A stretch of 64,000 nucleotides of DNA from Acinetobacter sp. WCHA55 (GCF_002165305.2 NZ_CP032286.1:124001-188000), one strand, 5' to 3'; positions 17,033 through 25,727 are shown, numbered from the stretch's first letter. Program-made: numbers and translations. The notes: generated by a model from the sequence alone, not told the origin.

Positions 17033-17944
17033 CTAGTCTTGATCGAGTGCTTGAGCAAACGTTGCGATATCATCCAACGCCATTTTAGCTTCTGGAAACC
17101 ATGCATTAAACATTTGAAAGTTATGCCACATGCCTGTGTATAGTTTAAATGTTACATCTACGCCCGCCTTGATTGCTTTATCTCTAAACCGCTGTGCATC
17201 GTCCAAGAGAATTTCTTTCGAACCGACTTGCACAAGGGTCGGTGGGAGGTCTGCTAAATCGTCAAATAAAGGTGAAACAAGCGGGTCGGCGGGGTCGATT
17301 TGCTTTGGAACATAATAGTCGATGCCTGTTTCGAGGGCTTCGATGGATAACAGTGCATCGAGCTTGCTGTTATAGCGAATAGATTCACTGGTTAAGCTTA
17401 AATCCAAAAATGGCGAAAGCAGAATCAGCCCACTGACTTGAGGACGTTGCTCATCACGAATGCGCAGCGCCAAGGCTAGCGCTAAGTTTGCACCACATGA
17501 ATCCCCCGATAAAATAATATCTTTGGCTTGTATCCCTTGCTCCAATAATAACTGATAAACATCAAACAGTGCGTCAATGGCCTCAGGATAGGGATGTTCG
17601 GGTGACAAAGGATAGTCAAGGTGAATGACTTGCATTTGTGTGCTAGCTGCAAGATCTGAGATAAAAGCGCGATGGGTATTCATTGAACCTAAAAAGAAAG
17701 CTCCACCATGAATATGCAAAATGAGCTGAGTGGCTTCAGTTTCAGGTTTTAACTCTTCTGCACGCAGGCCAGCAAGACGTAGAGGGCGAATCTGGACCGA
17801 CTTATTGAGCGGAAATGCACGACACATTTGTTCAAGAAAAAAACGCTGACTACTGGGTGGGAGACTAAAGCGACTAGGGGTTCGAATCGTGGTTTTTAAA
17901 AACTGCTCTGTAATGATTTGTTTCCACGGATCGGCAATCTTCAT
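17033..17944 (-). CDS. Alpha/beta hydrolase, HSL-type esterase
   Basis: 303 residues. The oxyanion motif HGGAFFLGS, nucleophile GDSCGAN (GxSxG), acid in DPADPLVSPLFDD and terminal His in GMWHNFQMF complete the triad of the hormone-sensitive-lipase family (IV). No signal peptide, so cytoplasmic. Likely a short-chain ester hydrolase; the natural substrate is unknown. Single gene, with only a weak ribosome site (GGAATA) upstream. Confidence 0.88.
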   Translation of the reverse strand: MKIADPWKQIITEQFLKTTIRTPSRFSLPPSSQRFFLEQMCRAFPLNKSVQIRPLRLAGLRAEELKPETEATQLILHIHGGAFFLGSMNTHRAFISDLAASTQMQVIHLDYPLSPEHPYPEAIDALFDVYQLLLEQGIQAKDIILSGDSCGANLALALALRIRDEQRPQVSGLILLSPFLDLSLTSESIRYNSKLDALLSIEALETGIDYYVPKQIDPADPLVSPLFDDLADLPPTLVQVGSKEILLDDAQRFRDKAIKAGVDVTFKLYTGMWHNFQMFNAWFPEAKMALDDIATFAQALDQD

Positions 17945-18099
17945 AGTTATTCCATTTTGTTATTTGTTTTACCTTGAGTTTGTGTATTTACCAACATAAT
18001 TTACAAGGTTACACTAATTGGTCACATTGAAAAATTGAAAAATTGTTGTGACTTTTTAATAATGATAGTCGTCTATACTAGACTAGGGAAATGACAAAA

Positions 18100-18537
18100 A
18101 TGAAAAAAATTGCACTTGCGTTAAGCGTACTAGGATTAACCGCTCTAGCTCATGCAGCAGATCCGCTGAATGGCACTGTTTGGAAAACGATTGATGACAA
18201 AACTAAACAAGCGAAAGCCTTGGTTAAATTCACTGAGCAAAAAAATGGAACTTTAACTGCAAGTATTCAAGGTATTTTGACGCCAGGTGAAGAAAATGCA
18301 TGTACCAAGTGTGAAGGGCCATACAAAAATAAATCGTTGAAAGGTTTAACGATTGTACATGGTCTGAAAAATGTGGGTGGTACAAGCTATGACGGTGGAT
18401 CAATTTTAGATCCGCAAACAGGTAAAACTTATAAACTAAAAGGCAACATTGCGGCTGGTGGTAAAAAACTAGAGCTTCGTGGCTACATTGGTGTGGCTGC
18501 ATTAGGCCGTAACCAAACTTGGATTCGTGCGAACTAA
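18100..18537 (+). CDS. DUF2147 domain-containing periplasmic protein
   Basis: 145 residues. Signal peptide MKKIALALSVLGLTALAHA is followed by DPLNGTVWKTIDDKTKQAKALVKF, the conserved start of DUF2147, then a C-x2-C pair (CTKCEG) and the family ending ELRGYIGVAALGRNQTWIR. Exported, beta-rich, function unknown. ATG 18100 has AGGGA at 10 nt; the ATG at 18091 is too close to it. A tandem 8-mer (ATTGAAAA twice) lies at 18026-18041 upstream. Confidence 0.88.
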   Translation: MKKIALALSVLGLTALAHAADPLNGTVWKTIDDKTKQAKALVKFTEQKNGTLTASIQGILTPGEENACTKCEGPYKNKSLKGLTIVHGLKNVGGTSYDGGSILDPQTGKTYKLKGNIAAGGKKLELRGYIGVAALGRNQTWIRAN

Positions 18538-18548
18538 TCCCATCCAAC

Positions 18549-18582
18549 AAAAAAAGCCGGGCAATTGCTCGGCTTTTTTTGT
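18549..18582. terminator. Bidirectional terminator between DUF2147 gene and ArsC-like gene
   Basis: AAAAAGCCGGGCAATTGCTC then GGCTTTTTTT: long stem with A-run and T-run on either side, serving the convergent genes. Confidence 0.9.
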
Positions 18583-18587
18583 TTTTG

Positions 18588-18938
18588 TTATGCCTTTAGG
18601 GCACGAATTTCATCTTCATTGAAACCCACAATAAAACCATTTGGGGTTGCAATCACGGGGCGCTTAATGAGACTGTTATGTTTGGTGAGAGCATCAATCA
18701 GTCCTTGCTCTGAAGCCAAAGCAGTGTCTTGTTCTGCTTCAGTCAGCTTACGCCAAGTGGTACCTTTTTTATTCAGAACCACATCTGCCCCAATCTGATC
18801 GAGCCATGTTTTGACAGTCGCAGCATCAATACCTTGTTTTTTATAATCATGAAACTCATAGGCTAAGCCTAACTCATTCAGTAGGTCGAATGCTTTTTTC
18901 ATTGAATTACAATTTTTAATGCCATACACGATTAACAT
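18588..18938 (-). CDS. ArsC family (YffB-like) reductase
   Basis: 116 residues, thioredoxin fold. GIKNCNSMKKAFDLL holds the single catalytic Cys; ArsC/Spx-type features continue with FHDYKKQGID and SLIKRPVIATPNGFIVGF. It matches the glutathione-dependent YffB group more than true arsenate reductases. Substrate not known and no arsenic genes are near. Single gene ending at a shared terminator. Confidence 0.88.
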   Translation of the reverse strand: MLIVYGIKNCNSMKKAFDLLNELGLAYEFHDYKKQGIDAATVKTWLDQIGADVVLNKKGTTWRKLTEAEQDTALASEQGLIDALTKHNSLIKRPVIATPNGFIVGFNEDEIRALKA

Positions 18939-19104
18939 GGAAAACCCTTCTGAATTTTAAGCTGGGTTTAGAGTAACGGAAAAAGCACAGGAGCTCTAGT
19001 GTCTGGATTTAAGCTTAAAGCGTCATCGTCTTGTCATAAAAGCGATTTAGAATCAAATCAAAGAAAAATAGAATATAAAAAGAAGAATTAAAAAGGCAGA
19101 GACT

Positions 19105-19262
19105 AAAAAAGAGAAAACCCGCATTTAATCATCCTGATCATGCGGGTCTCATTACAACGTCCATTGTCACATCCTTGAAAACCAACTATTTCCATAGTTC
19201 GTTTTAATTTTATCCTACGGCGTCCTGTCCTTGTGCTGTCATCCTGACATCGTCCCTTTGCC
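19105..19262 (-). ncRNA. Candidate CsrA/RsmA-sequestering small RNA (CsrB/RsmY/RsmZ-like)
   Basis: Read on the minus strand, about 158 nt contain nine GGA motifs (about 2-3 expected). Four sit in hairpin loops: UGUC-AGGAU-GACA (19249-19237), AACUAU-GGAA-AUAGUU (19199-19184), ACAAU-GGAC-GUUGU (19167-19154) and AUC-AGGAU-GAU within the terminator loop (19138-19128). Others (AAGGACAGGAC, UAGGAU, AAGGAU) lie in linkers. The 3' end is an 8-bp terminator, ACCCGCAU/AUGCGGGU (19147-19117), then a T-rich tail. A -10-like TATATT lies at 19273-19268. This is the architecture of GacA-controlled Csr/Rsm sponges. Promoter position and function are inferred. Confidence 0.72.
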
Positions 19263-19278
19263 GTGGAAATATAATGCA

Positions 19279-19294
19279 CTGATTGATTGATCAG
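19279..19294. promoter_or_regulatory. Dyad upstream of the candidate sRNA
   Basis: CTGAT-TGATTG-ATCAG is a perfect 5-bp inverted repeat just upstream of the sRNA -10-like sequence, in the region a -35 or activator would occupy. Confidence 0.35.
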
Positions 19295-19331
19295 AAAAAG
19301 ACTCAAAAAACGGCAGATAATGTAGGTTAAA

Positions 19332-19371
19332 AGCTCCTATTCAGTAAACAAATGTTCACTGAATAGGAGCT
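19332..19371 (-). terminator. Very long inverted repeat, probable xthA terminator
   Basis: AGCTCCTATTCAGT (19332-19345) and ACTGAATAGGAGCT (19358-19371) are a perfect 14-bp stem. After one mismatch the dyad continues with AACA/TGTT almost to its centre. On the minus strand TTTT follows. It separates xthA from the sRNA promoter. Confidence 0.7.
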
Positions 19372-19387
19372 AAATGCTTAAATTTTT

Positions 19388-20206
19388 CTAAATTTTGTAG
19401 TCAATAATGACAGGTGCATGGTCGCTAAACCATGTTTCTTTATAGACCCAAGCATTGACTGTGCGGGCTTTCCAGTCAGGTGAGCACGCTTGGTAGTCAA
19501 TGCGCCAGCCTACGTTCTTCGCACGGGCCTGTCCACGGTTTGACCACCATGAATAAAGCTCAGCCTCTGGACGCACTTCACGGAAAGTATCGACATAGCC
19601 AAGTTCATCATAAATATGATCGAGCCAAGCGCGTTCGTGCGGTAAGCAGCCTGAGGCTTTTTGATTGCCTGACCAGTTTTTAATGTCGATGCGTTTATGC
19701 ACGATGTTGTAGTCACCACAGACAATCACAGATTTATTTTCATCATGCCATTGTTTCAAAATTTGTTTGTATTCTTCTAAGAAGTGATCTTTACGTACTT
19801 GTGCTTCTTCACCAGAAGAACCCGATGGTAAATAGAGTGAACAAATATGTACGTTTTGGTCTAAGCCTAAGTCAAACTCAGCGGAAATAAAGCGACCTTG
19901 AGAATCGGCCAATTCAAAACCAAGTCCATCCGTGACTGAAACAAAGGGCAAACGGCTATAAATGGCGGTGCCTGCATAACCTGGACGTTCAGCAGGAAAC
20001 AGGTGGGTATGCCAACCTTCAGGTTTAAATTTATCGGTCCATTGTTCGTGGGTGATGCGAGATTCTTGCATGCAAATTACATCAGCATCTGATGTGGCAA
20101 TCCAATCAAAAATCCCTTTTTTTTCTGCAGAACGTAGACCATTTACGTTAATTGAAACCACACGTAAAATTTTTTGATCACTTGGATAGCTACTCTTTGG
20201 TATCAT
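19388..20206 (-). CDS. xthA: Exodeoxyribonuclease III
   Basis: 272 residues. AP endonuclease/3'-5' exonuclease of base-excision repair. Family motifs are in order: [10 protein letters not shown] (Asn), DVICMQESR (metal-binding Glu), [23 protein letters not shown] (catalytic Asp/Asn) and [12 protein letters not shown] (Asp-His pair). ATG at 20206 is used; a TTG at 20212 lies closer to the GAGGT ribosome site and cannot be excluded. It is divergent from pyrE, with 39 bp between starts. Confidence 0.93.
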   Translation of the reverse strand: MIPKSSYPSDQKILRVVSINVNGLRSAEKKGIFDWIATSDADVICMQESRITHEQWTDKFKPEGWHTHLFPAERPGYAGTAIYSRLPFVSVTDGLGFELADSQGRFISAEFDLGLDQNVHICSLYLPSGSSGEEAQVRKDHFLEEYKQILKQWHDENKSVIVCGDYNIVHKRIDIKNWSGNQKASGCLPHERAWLDHIYDELGYVDTFREVRPEAELYSWWSNRGQARAKNVGWRIDYQACSPDWKARTVNAWVYKETWFSDHAPVIIDYKI

Positions 20207-20245
20207 GCGCAAGTCTTACCTCAATTTGAAAATACGGAGCACTGC

Positions 20246-20896
20246 ATGACAACGCAAGCGACATTTAACCCTCAAGCTTTTATCGAACTCGCATTATCAC
20301 GTGGTGTGCTTAAATTTGGTGAGTTTACTTTAAAATCGGGTCGTGTGAGTCCTTATTTTTTTAATGCAGGTCTACTGAATGACGGTGAAGCCTTGTCATT
20401 ACTGGCGTCTGGCTATGCAGCCAAACTGACAGAATGCAACAATGTTGAGGTCGTCTTTGGTCCTGCGTACAAAGGGATTCCTTTTGTGGCTGCAACAGCA
20501 GTGGCTTTGTCACAAAATCATGGCGTGAGTGTGCCTTGGGGGTTTAACCGTAAAGAAGCCAAAGATCATGGTGAAGGCGGGGTCTTGGTTGGTGCGTCCG
20601 TTGCAGGTAAAAAAGTCTGGATTATTGATGATGTGATTACTGCGGGTACAGCGATCCGTGAAGTAGTCACCATTTTGAAAAATGCAGGTGCGCAGATTGC
20701 AGGTGTGTTGGTGGCATTAGACCGTCAAGAAAAAGGTCAAGGTGAACTGTCTGCGATCCAAGAAGTGCAAAAAGAATTGGAAATTCCTGTGCATGCATTG
20801 GTGACCATGAAAGATTTGATGAATTATTTAGAGGCTAAAGGTGAGACTGAAGCTTTAGCAAAAATGGAAGCCTACCGCGTGAAATATGGCGTCTGA
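20246..20896 (+). CDS. pyrE: Orotate phosphoribosyltransferase
   Basis: 216 residues. Joins orotate and PRPP to give OMP in pyrimidine synthesis. Motifs: [40 protein letters not shown] (catalytic loop) and the PRPP-binding [17 protein letters not shown] 20246 follows CGGAGC; a longer in-frame opening from 20174 overlaps xthA and was rejected. Terminator at 20907-20936. Confidence 0.95.
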   Translation: MTTQATFNPQAFIELALSRGVLKFGEFTLKSGRVSPYFFNAGLLNDGEALSLLASGYAAKLTECNNVEVVFGPAYKGIPFVAATAVALSQNHGVSVPWGFNRKEAKDHGEGGVLVGASVAGKKVWIIDDVITAGTAIREVVTILKNAGAQIAGVLVALDRQEKGQGELSAIQEVQKELEIPVHALVTMKDLMNYLEAKGETEALAKMEAYRVKYGV

Positions 20897-20906
20897 ACGT
20901 TGAAAT

Positions 20907-20936
20907 AAAAAAAAGGAAGCTACTGCTTCCTTTTTT
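20907..20936. terminator. Bidirectional terminator pyrE / AraC-methyltransferase
   Basis: AAAAAAGGAAGC-TACT-GCTTCCTTTTTT between convergent genes. Confidence 0.9.
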
Positions 20937-21795
20937 ATTCGCTCTCTTTTTTGGTTGATGTTTGGCTATGCGCACCTTCCCAGCCAATCATTGCAGTTTT
21001 GCGTGTTGTTCCCCACATATAGCCACCACGTTGCCCTGAAGACAGAATAACCCGATGGCAGGGAATTAAAAAGGCAACGGGATTGTTACCAATGGCTGTT
21101 CCGACCGCTCGTGAGGCACGTTCTTGCCCAATCTCTTGAGCAATCTTTGCATAACTGCTGAGCCGCCCCATGGGGATTTTAAGCAGACTTTGCCAAACTT
21201 TGAGCTGAAAGTCGGTGCCTTTTAGATGTAGTTTAATCTTTGATAGGTCATTTTGATCTTGCTGAAAAATTGCGAGTGCTTTGCGTTGTAATTCATCCTG
21301 ACCTTCAATAAATGTTGCGCGTGGGAACTGTTTTTTTAGATAGGCCAATGCATCCCGATTTGCTTCGGTAAAGGCCATATGGCAAATCCCTTTAGGGGTT
21401 GAGGCGATCATGACGGAGCCAAAAATGGTTTCGGCAAAGTTATAGTGAATGTGGAGTGCTTCACCGCCCTGTTTATATTCTGAGGGTGTCATACCTTCGA
21501 TTTGGACAAATAAATCATGCAATCGGCTGGTACTGGAAAGGCCAGTGTCAAAGGTAGCTGCAAAGATATTATGCTCTGTGTGATTGCTCAAAACTGACTT
21601 TGCATATTCCACACTAATATATTGCAGAAATTTTTTCGGGCTAATACCTGCCCATTCGCTAAAGACACGCTGAAAATGTGTAGGACTTAAATGCACGTGT
21701 TCTGCAATCTCGGTCAAACTGGGTTGCTGTTTGAAGTTTTGTTCAATGTATTCAATTGCCTTTGCCACACGTGCGTAATTGCTATGCTCTGTCAT
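20935..21795 (-). CDS. AraC-type regulator fused to O6-alkylguanine-DNA methyltransferase
   Basis: 286 residues. An AraC helix-turn-helix pair occupies about 1-105 (SLTEIAEHVHLSPTHFQRVFSEWAGISPKKFLQYI). An Ada-like N-domain of methyltransferase and the catalytic domain follow (FQLKVWQSLLKIPMGRLSSYAKIA.. PCHRVI, acceptor Cys). It repairs O6-alkylguanine directly. Unlike E. coli Ada it lacks the N-terminal Zn-Cys4 methylphosphotriester domain, so Ada-style activation by phosphotriester repair is not expected. Confidence 0.92.
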   Translation of the reverse strand: MTEHSNYARVAKAIEYIEQNFKQQPSLTEIAEHVHLSPTHFQRVFSEWAGISPKKFLQYISVEYAKSVLSNHTEHNIFAATFDTGLSSTSRLHDLFVQIEGMTPSEYKQGGEALHIHYNFAETIFGSVMIASTPKGICHMAFTEANRDALAYLKKQFPRATFIEGQDELQRKALAIFQQDQNDLSKIKLHLKGTDFQLKVWQSLLKIPMGRLSSYAKIAQEIGQERASRAVGTAIGNNPVAFLIPCHRVILSSGQRGGYMWGTTRKTAMIGWEGAHSQTSTKKESE

Positions 21796-21932
21796 GATTA
21801 CTCGCGGAAATCATTTAACTTAAGAAAACAGTAACAAATCCAGTCAGGCCTGAAAATCCGTTTCTTGCGCTTTATCAGAAAAGGTTAGAAGCATGCATCG
21901 ATTGACTTATTCACTCCTTAGTAAGCATAAAA

Positions 21933-21958
21933 AAGCGGAACAGTGACCTGTTCCGCTT
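21933..21958 (-). terminator. Intrinsic terminator after the siderophore receptor
   Basis: AAGCGGAACAG-TGAC-CTGTTCCGCTT, 11-bp stem, T-run on the minus strand. Confidence 0.9.
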
Positions 21959-21983
21959 GAGATCGCGTTTTAACTGAAGGGGT

Positions 21984-24221
21984 TTAGAACTGGTAGTTCA
22001 AACGCATGAGGAAGCTACGTGGTGTACCTGGCATAGAGTCCGAACGCCAGTATTCTTTATTGGTCAGGTTGCTGACAGCTAAAGTCACGTTCCATGGGTC
22101 AGCACTATAACCAATGGCAGCATCGACACGGTTGAAGCCTTCCATTTTGTTCAAGTTATTGATGTTTGTGTAATAAGAGCCAACATAGGTCACACCCACT
22201 TCACCATAAAGCTTTTCTGTAGGTAAGTAGCGCACAAATAGGTTGCCTGTATTTTTAGAGGTATTTGCTAGCGCATTCCCTACATTCTGTGGTTTTTCCT
22301 TATCTTTTTTCACTTCAGTATCGGTATAACCATAACCACCACGGACAAATACATTGTCCAGTACACGACCAATAAAGCTAAATTCTAAGCCTCTAGATTG
22401 ATGTTCACCACCAATAGACCAAAGGAAGGGTTGTTCTTTGGCATCAGGTTGATAACGAATATTCTTTTTACGAATGTCATAAACAGAAAGTTGTGTGTTT
22501 AAACGTTGGTCTAACCAGTCACTTTTAACCCCAATTTCATATTGTTCATTGTATTGAGGTTCAGCATCATAGTATTTAGGATCAGTATTAACATCAACAG
22601 AAATATTGCCACGACCTCCATAAGGGGCGAAGCTCTTATTATATGAGGTATAAAAACTGTGTTGTTCTGATGGTTGCCATACAAGGCCAATATTAGGGCT
22701 GAAGGTCGTATCATCATATTGTTTTGAAATGTTCTGGGTATGATTGGTCGATTTGAAATTGTACTGATCATAGCGCATACCTAACATCATTTTGAGTTCA
22801 GGTGTCAGGCTAATTAAATCTTGAGCGAAGAACCCCATTGACTCACCTACGTGATGATTTTCCGAGGTTACAGGGAGGCGTTCCGAGCTTGGCAACGTAT
22901 TATATTGGTCTGTTGGATTGTAGGGGTTAATAAAACCATAGTAGCGAGGAACACCTGAGCCACTTGAGTAATTTCCTAGTTTTGGTGAGCGGTCTTCACG
23001 GCTGACATCTGCACCGACGAGGAGCTGATGTTCTACAGCTCCCGTTTTGAATGAGCCAGAAATATCAAAAGTATTGGTAATGGTTTTATTCATGGTTTCT
23101 TGCCATGCATAGCTTTGACGTACGTAACCATTCCAAGTACATGCTTTCGGCGTTGTTTCTAAAGTGAGATTATTGTTGCAATAGGTGCCACCAAAGAAGT
23201 TGTCAAAGTTCTGATAAGCTTGGCGATAACTGAGCGCCCAGTGGAATTTCCAATTTGGCGCATATTGATATTTCACATCAGTACGAATAACTTGTAATTC
23301 ATCTTCAATAAAATCGCCTTCTTGAGCAAAGCCAGTCTTGATTGAAACACCCGCAGGTAAATTACTATAAGAAGGCCCACGGTCAGGGGTTCGATTTAAT
23401 TTGTCGTAAGTATATTGTGTGGTCCACGTAAGGGTTTCATCATCATTTTTATACGTGAAACTTGGCGAGATCATCTCAATTTTACTGTCAATGCCTGAGC
23501 GGAAACTATCCGCTTCACCGTATTCACCCGTTAAGCGCACAGCCCAGTTGTCATTCAGCACTTGGTTGATATCTGCTGTTGCACCGTAGTTATCATATGA
23601 GCCTACATAAGTACCGACGGAACTTTTCGAGTCAAAGTTGGCGTATTTACTCACCATATTGATCACACCACCGCCAGCACTACGACCGTAAAGTACCGAG
23701 GCTGGACCTTTTAAAATTTCGATCCGCTCAATGTTGGATGTGCTGCGACGGACTTGGCCACTTTCACGAATACCATCACGGTAAATATCACCCGAGTCGG
23801 CAGAGAAACCACGGAGGGTGATGCCATCACCACGCGTATCGTAGCTGGTGGATACTCCCGGTGTGCCTTGTAGCATCACACTGAGGTCGTTAGACCCATA
23901 GACTTTATATTTCTGTACATCAATGGTGTCGATGGTTTGAGGAATATCTTTTTTCTTTAAGCCATTACGGGTGACATTGGCCTGATCATAATCGACATAG
24001 CTTTTGATTGGATCAAGTTCACTCATTGCCTCAATTTTTAGGGTAGGCAAAACTGCTGTTGTATTTGATTTGTTTGTCGTCGCTTGAGAAGAAGGGTTCT
24101 CATTATTTTGTAGCGTTACTTCATCCGCATAGGCTGTATGTACATTTAAAATCATAAAGCTGAGAAGGCTATATTTGAATAGGTTAGAACCACAAGGCGG
24201 CTGTGGTGAAAATTTAATCAT
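21984..24221 (-). CDS. TonB-dependent siderophore receptor
   Basis: 745 residues. Outer-membrane ferric-siderophore receptor. A signal peptide ends TAYA (about 32). A TonB-box-like region precedes the plug (IPQTIDTIDVQKYKVYG.. LQGTPGVSTSYDTRGDGITLRGF.. IERIEILKGPASVLYGRSAGGGVINMVSK), and a 22-strand barrel ends LMRLNYQF. The plug resembles catecholate receptors of the Fiu/PiuA group; the exact ligand is not known. A Fur-like box overlaps its -10 element. Confidence 0.9.
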   Translation of the reverse strand: MIKFSPQPPCGSNLFKYSLLSFMILNVHTAYADEVTLQNNENPSSQATTNKSNTTAVLPTLKIEAMSELDPIKSYVDYDQANVTRNGLKKKDIPQTIDTIDVQKYKVYGSNDLSVMLQGTPGVSTSYDTRGDGITLRGFSADSGDIYRDGIRESGQVRRSTSNIERIEILKGPASVLYGRSAGGGVINMVSKYANFDSKSSVGTYVGSYDNYGATADINQVLNDNWAVRLTGEYGEADSFRSGIDSKIEMISPSFTYKNDDETLTWTTQYTYDKLNRTPDRGPSYSNLPAGVSIKTGFAQEGDFIEDELQVIRTDVKYQYAPNWKFHWALSYRQAYQNFDNFFGGTYCNNNLTLETTPKACTWNGYVRQSYAWQETMNKTITNTFDISGSFKTGAVEHQLLVGADVSREDRSPKLGNYSSGSGVPRYYGFINPYNPTDQYNTLPSSERLPVTSENHHVGESMGFFAQDLISLTPELKMMLGMRYDQYNFKSTNHTQNISKQYDDTTFSPNIGLVWQPSEQHSFYTSYNKSFAPYGGRGNISVDVNTDPKYYDAEPQYNEQYEIGVKSDWLDQRLNTQLSVYDIRKKNIRYQPDAKEQPFLWSIGGEHQSRGLEFSFIGRVLDNVFVRGGYGYTDTEVKKDKEKPQNVGNALANTSKNTGNLFVRYLPTEKLYGEVGVTYVGSYYTNINNLNKMEGFNRVDAAIGYSADPWNVTLAVSNLTNKEYWRSDSMPGTPRSFLMRLNYQF

Positions 24222-24256
24222 GATATAAGGCTCGGAGAGACTGAATTACTAATAAA

Positions 24257-24291
24257 AATGAGAAGTATAATCATTTACTAAAAATGAACAA
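24257..24291 (-). promoter_or_regulatory. Promoter and candidate Fur box of the siderophore receptor
   Basis: On the minus strand TTGTTC (24291-24286), 16 nt, TATACT (24269-24264) make a good sigma-70 promoter. AATGA-N9-TCATT (24257-24275), a 19-bp Fur-like dyad, covers the -10, so iron-bound Fur would block it. Confidence 0.55.
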
Positions 24292-24417
24292 GACTTACGG
24301 TAATATTCATTTTTTCTACATAGTTTTACTTGGTTGGAAAGTACAGCTGCACAGGCTTTTTAATTTTTATAAAAAATTGATAAATAAGCATTAAAATTTG
24401 AAGAGAATGCAAAAGAA

Positions 24418-24615
24418 TTATTTTTGTGCATTTTCCACGCATTTTTTACAGTTTAAAAGAACGCCTATTTTTTCTTGGCGTCCTTGCTCAGTTTGTACCC
24501 AAGGACGGTTTTGCCATGGTGGCGTATGGCGGACATGCTGTGTGTGGCCACAAGCAAGCTCAGCCACCCAATGCTGTTCAGCATCGAGATGAAAACCGAC
24601 AATCGCTTGTTGCAC
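24418..24615 (-). CDS. DUF3565 domain-containing small protein
   Basis: 65 residues. MQQAIVGFHLDAEQHWVAEL, ACGHTQHVRHTPPWQNRPWV and LNCKKC match DUF3565. Conserved Cys/His (CGHxQHxRH and CxxC) suggest a small metal-binding fold, but function is unknown. It starts 9 bp after the end of the ohrR gene and is therefore probably its operon partner, under the same peroxide control. Confidence 0.88.
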   Translation of the reverse strand: MQQAIVGFHLDAEQHWVAELACGHTQHVRHTPPWQNRPWVQTEQGRQEKIGVLLNCKKCVENAQK

Positions 24616-24624
24616 TTAAGTATC

Positions 24625-25068
24625 TCACCTGTCGGGTTGAGGCTGTTCTAAGCCGTTTAAAAAACGCTGACACAGTTGATGGATGGCTACCAAATCATCC
24701 GGATCTAGACTTAAAGAACACGCCAGCTCAAATGGAATGGCCATAATTTTGTCTTTAGCTAGGAGTGCTTTTTCTAGAAGTACGACTTTTTTCATACGTT
24801 CATCCTCCTTGACTGCGACACGCTTTAAAAATTGTTTTTCTTCTAGCTTCTTAATAATAGGGGTTAAGGTGCCAGAGTCAAAAAAAGTTTTTTGTCCAAT
24901 TTCAGTCAACGTCACATTGTCCTGCTCATATAGAGTCAATAAAACAATAAACTGAGGATAGGTCAGATCATAGGCTTGTAGGCGTGGGCGGTATTGACGG
25001 ACCATAGCATTGGTTGCGGAATACATGGCAAAACACACGCGGTTTTCTAAAAGTGGGGTGTCAGCCAT
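24625..25068 (-). CDS. ohrR: MarR/OhrR-family organic-peroxide regulator
   Basis: 147 residues. MarR winged helix with NRVCFAMYSATNAMVRQYRPRLQAYDLTYPQF, where the Cys at about residue 12 corresponds to the peroxide-sensing Cys of OhrR. The wing follows (GTLTPIIKKLEEKQFLKRVAVKEDERMK). ATG 25068 has AAGGA upstream; a much longer open frame to 25407 runs through the promoter and is not used. It is divergent from a glutathione peroxidase, the likely target, across a perfect operator at 25146-25170. Confidence 0.88.
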   Translation of the reverse strand: MADTPLLENRVCFAMYSATNAMVRQYRPRLQAYDLTYPQFIVLLTLYEQDNVTLTEIGQKTFFDSGTLTPIIKKLEEKQFLKRVAVKEDERMKKVVLLEKALLAKDKIMAIPFELACSLSLDPDDLVAIHQLCQRFLNGLEQPQPDR

Positions 25069-25145
25069 GTTGCATGTCCTTGAGGATTGGTAGTTAGAAA
25101 CAGTATAAATGAAATGGAGGTGGAAGTATATTGTACGTAATAAAC

Positions 25146-25190
25146 TTGCACACAAGTTAATTGTGTGCAATATTGTTTTACCGCTATAGG
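25146..25190 (+). promoter_or_regulatory. Candidate OhrR operator and gpx promoter
   Basis: TTGCACACAA (25146-25155), 5 nt, TTGTGTGCAA (25161-25170): a perfect 10-bp inverted repeat midway between ohrR and the peroxidase gene. TTGTGT (25161) and TATAGG (25185-25190), 18 nt apart, could be the peroxidase promoter, with its -35 inside the operator. Confidence 0.65.
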
Positions 25191-25244
25191 TCAACCCTTG
25201 AAGCGACTTTAACGAATGATATTTTGATGAATGGAAGAGATGTA

Positions 25245-25727
25245 ATGACCACAATTTATGATTTTCAGGCCGAACTGTTGGAAGGCGAGCAAAAAAATCT
25301 AGCCGACTATCAGGGCAAAGTTTTATTGGTGGTGAATACCGCGAGCCAATGTGGTTTAACCCCACAGTTTGAAGGTTTGGAACAGTTATATCAGGACTAC
25401 CAACCACAAGGTCTTTTAGTTTTAGGTTTTCCCTGCAACCAATTTGCGCAGCAAGACCCTGCGAGTAATGAAGAGATCGGCAGTTTTTGTCAGCGTAATT
25501 ATGGGGTTTCTTTCCCGATGTTTGCTAAGGTTGATGTGAATGGTCCTGCTGCGCATCCGCTGTATCAGTATTTAACGTCTGAGGCGAAAGGCATTCTAGG
25601 TAGTCAAAGCATCAAGTGGAATTTCACCAAGTTTCTGATTAATCAAAAAGGGCAGGTGGTGAAACGTTATGCGCCGATCGTTAAACCTGAAAAAATTGCT
25701 AAGGATATTCAACGCCTTTTGGCTTAA
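25245..25727 (+). CDS. Glutathione peroxidase family protein
   Basis: 160 residues, thioredoxin fold. [20 protein letters not shown] carries a catalytic Cys where animal enzymes have selenocysteine; [13 protein letters not shown] and WNFTKFLI complete the Gln/Trp/Asn environment. Reduces organic hydroperoxides using thioredoxin or glutathione. ATG 25245 has GAAGAG about 6 nt upstream. It is probably regulated by the divergent OhrR. gshB, for glutathione synthesis, follows after about 215 bp. Confidence 0.92.
   Translation: MTTIYDFQAELLEGEQKNLADYQGKVLLVVNTASQCGLTPQFEGLEQLYQDYQPQGLLVLGFPCNQFAQQDPASNEEIGSFCQRNYGVSFPMFAKVDVNGPAAHPLYQYLTSEAKGILGSQSIKWNFTKFLINQKGQVVKRYAPIVKPEKIAKDIQRLLA

Noticed and set aside
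19103..19306. 67-codon minus-strand open frame over the sRNA
   Set aside because: TTG start, no ribosome site, no family-like sequence; the GGA hairpins and terminator explain the region better.
24625..25407. 260-residue version of the OhrR protein
   Set aside because: The extension runs through the operator and promoter into the divergent peroxidase gene; ATG 25068 has a ribosome site and gives the family length.
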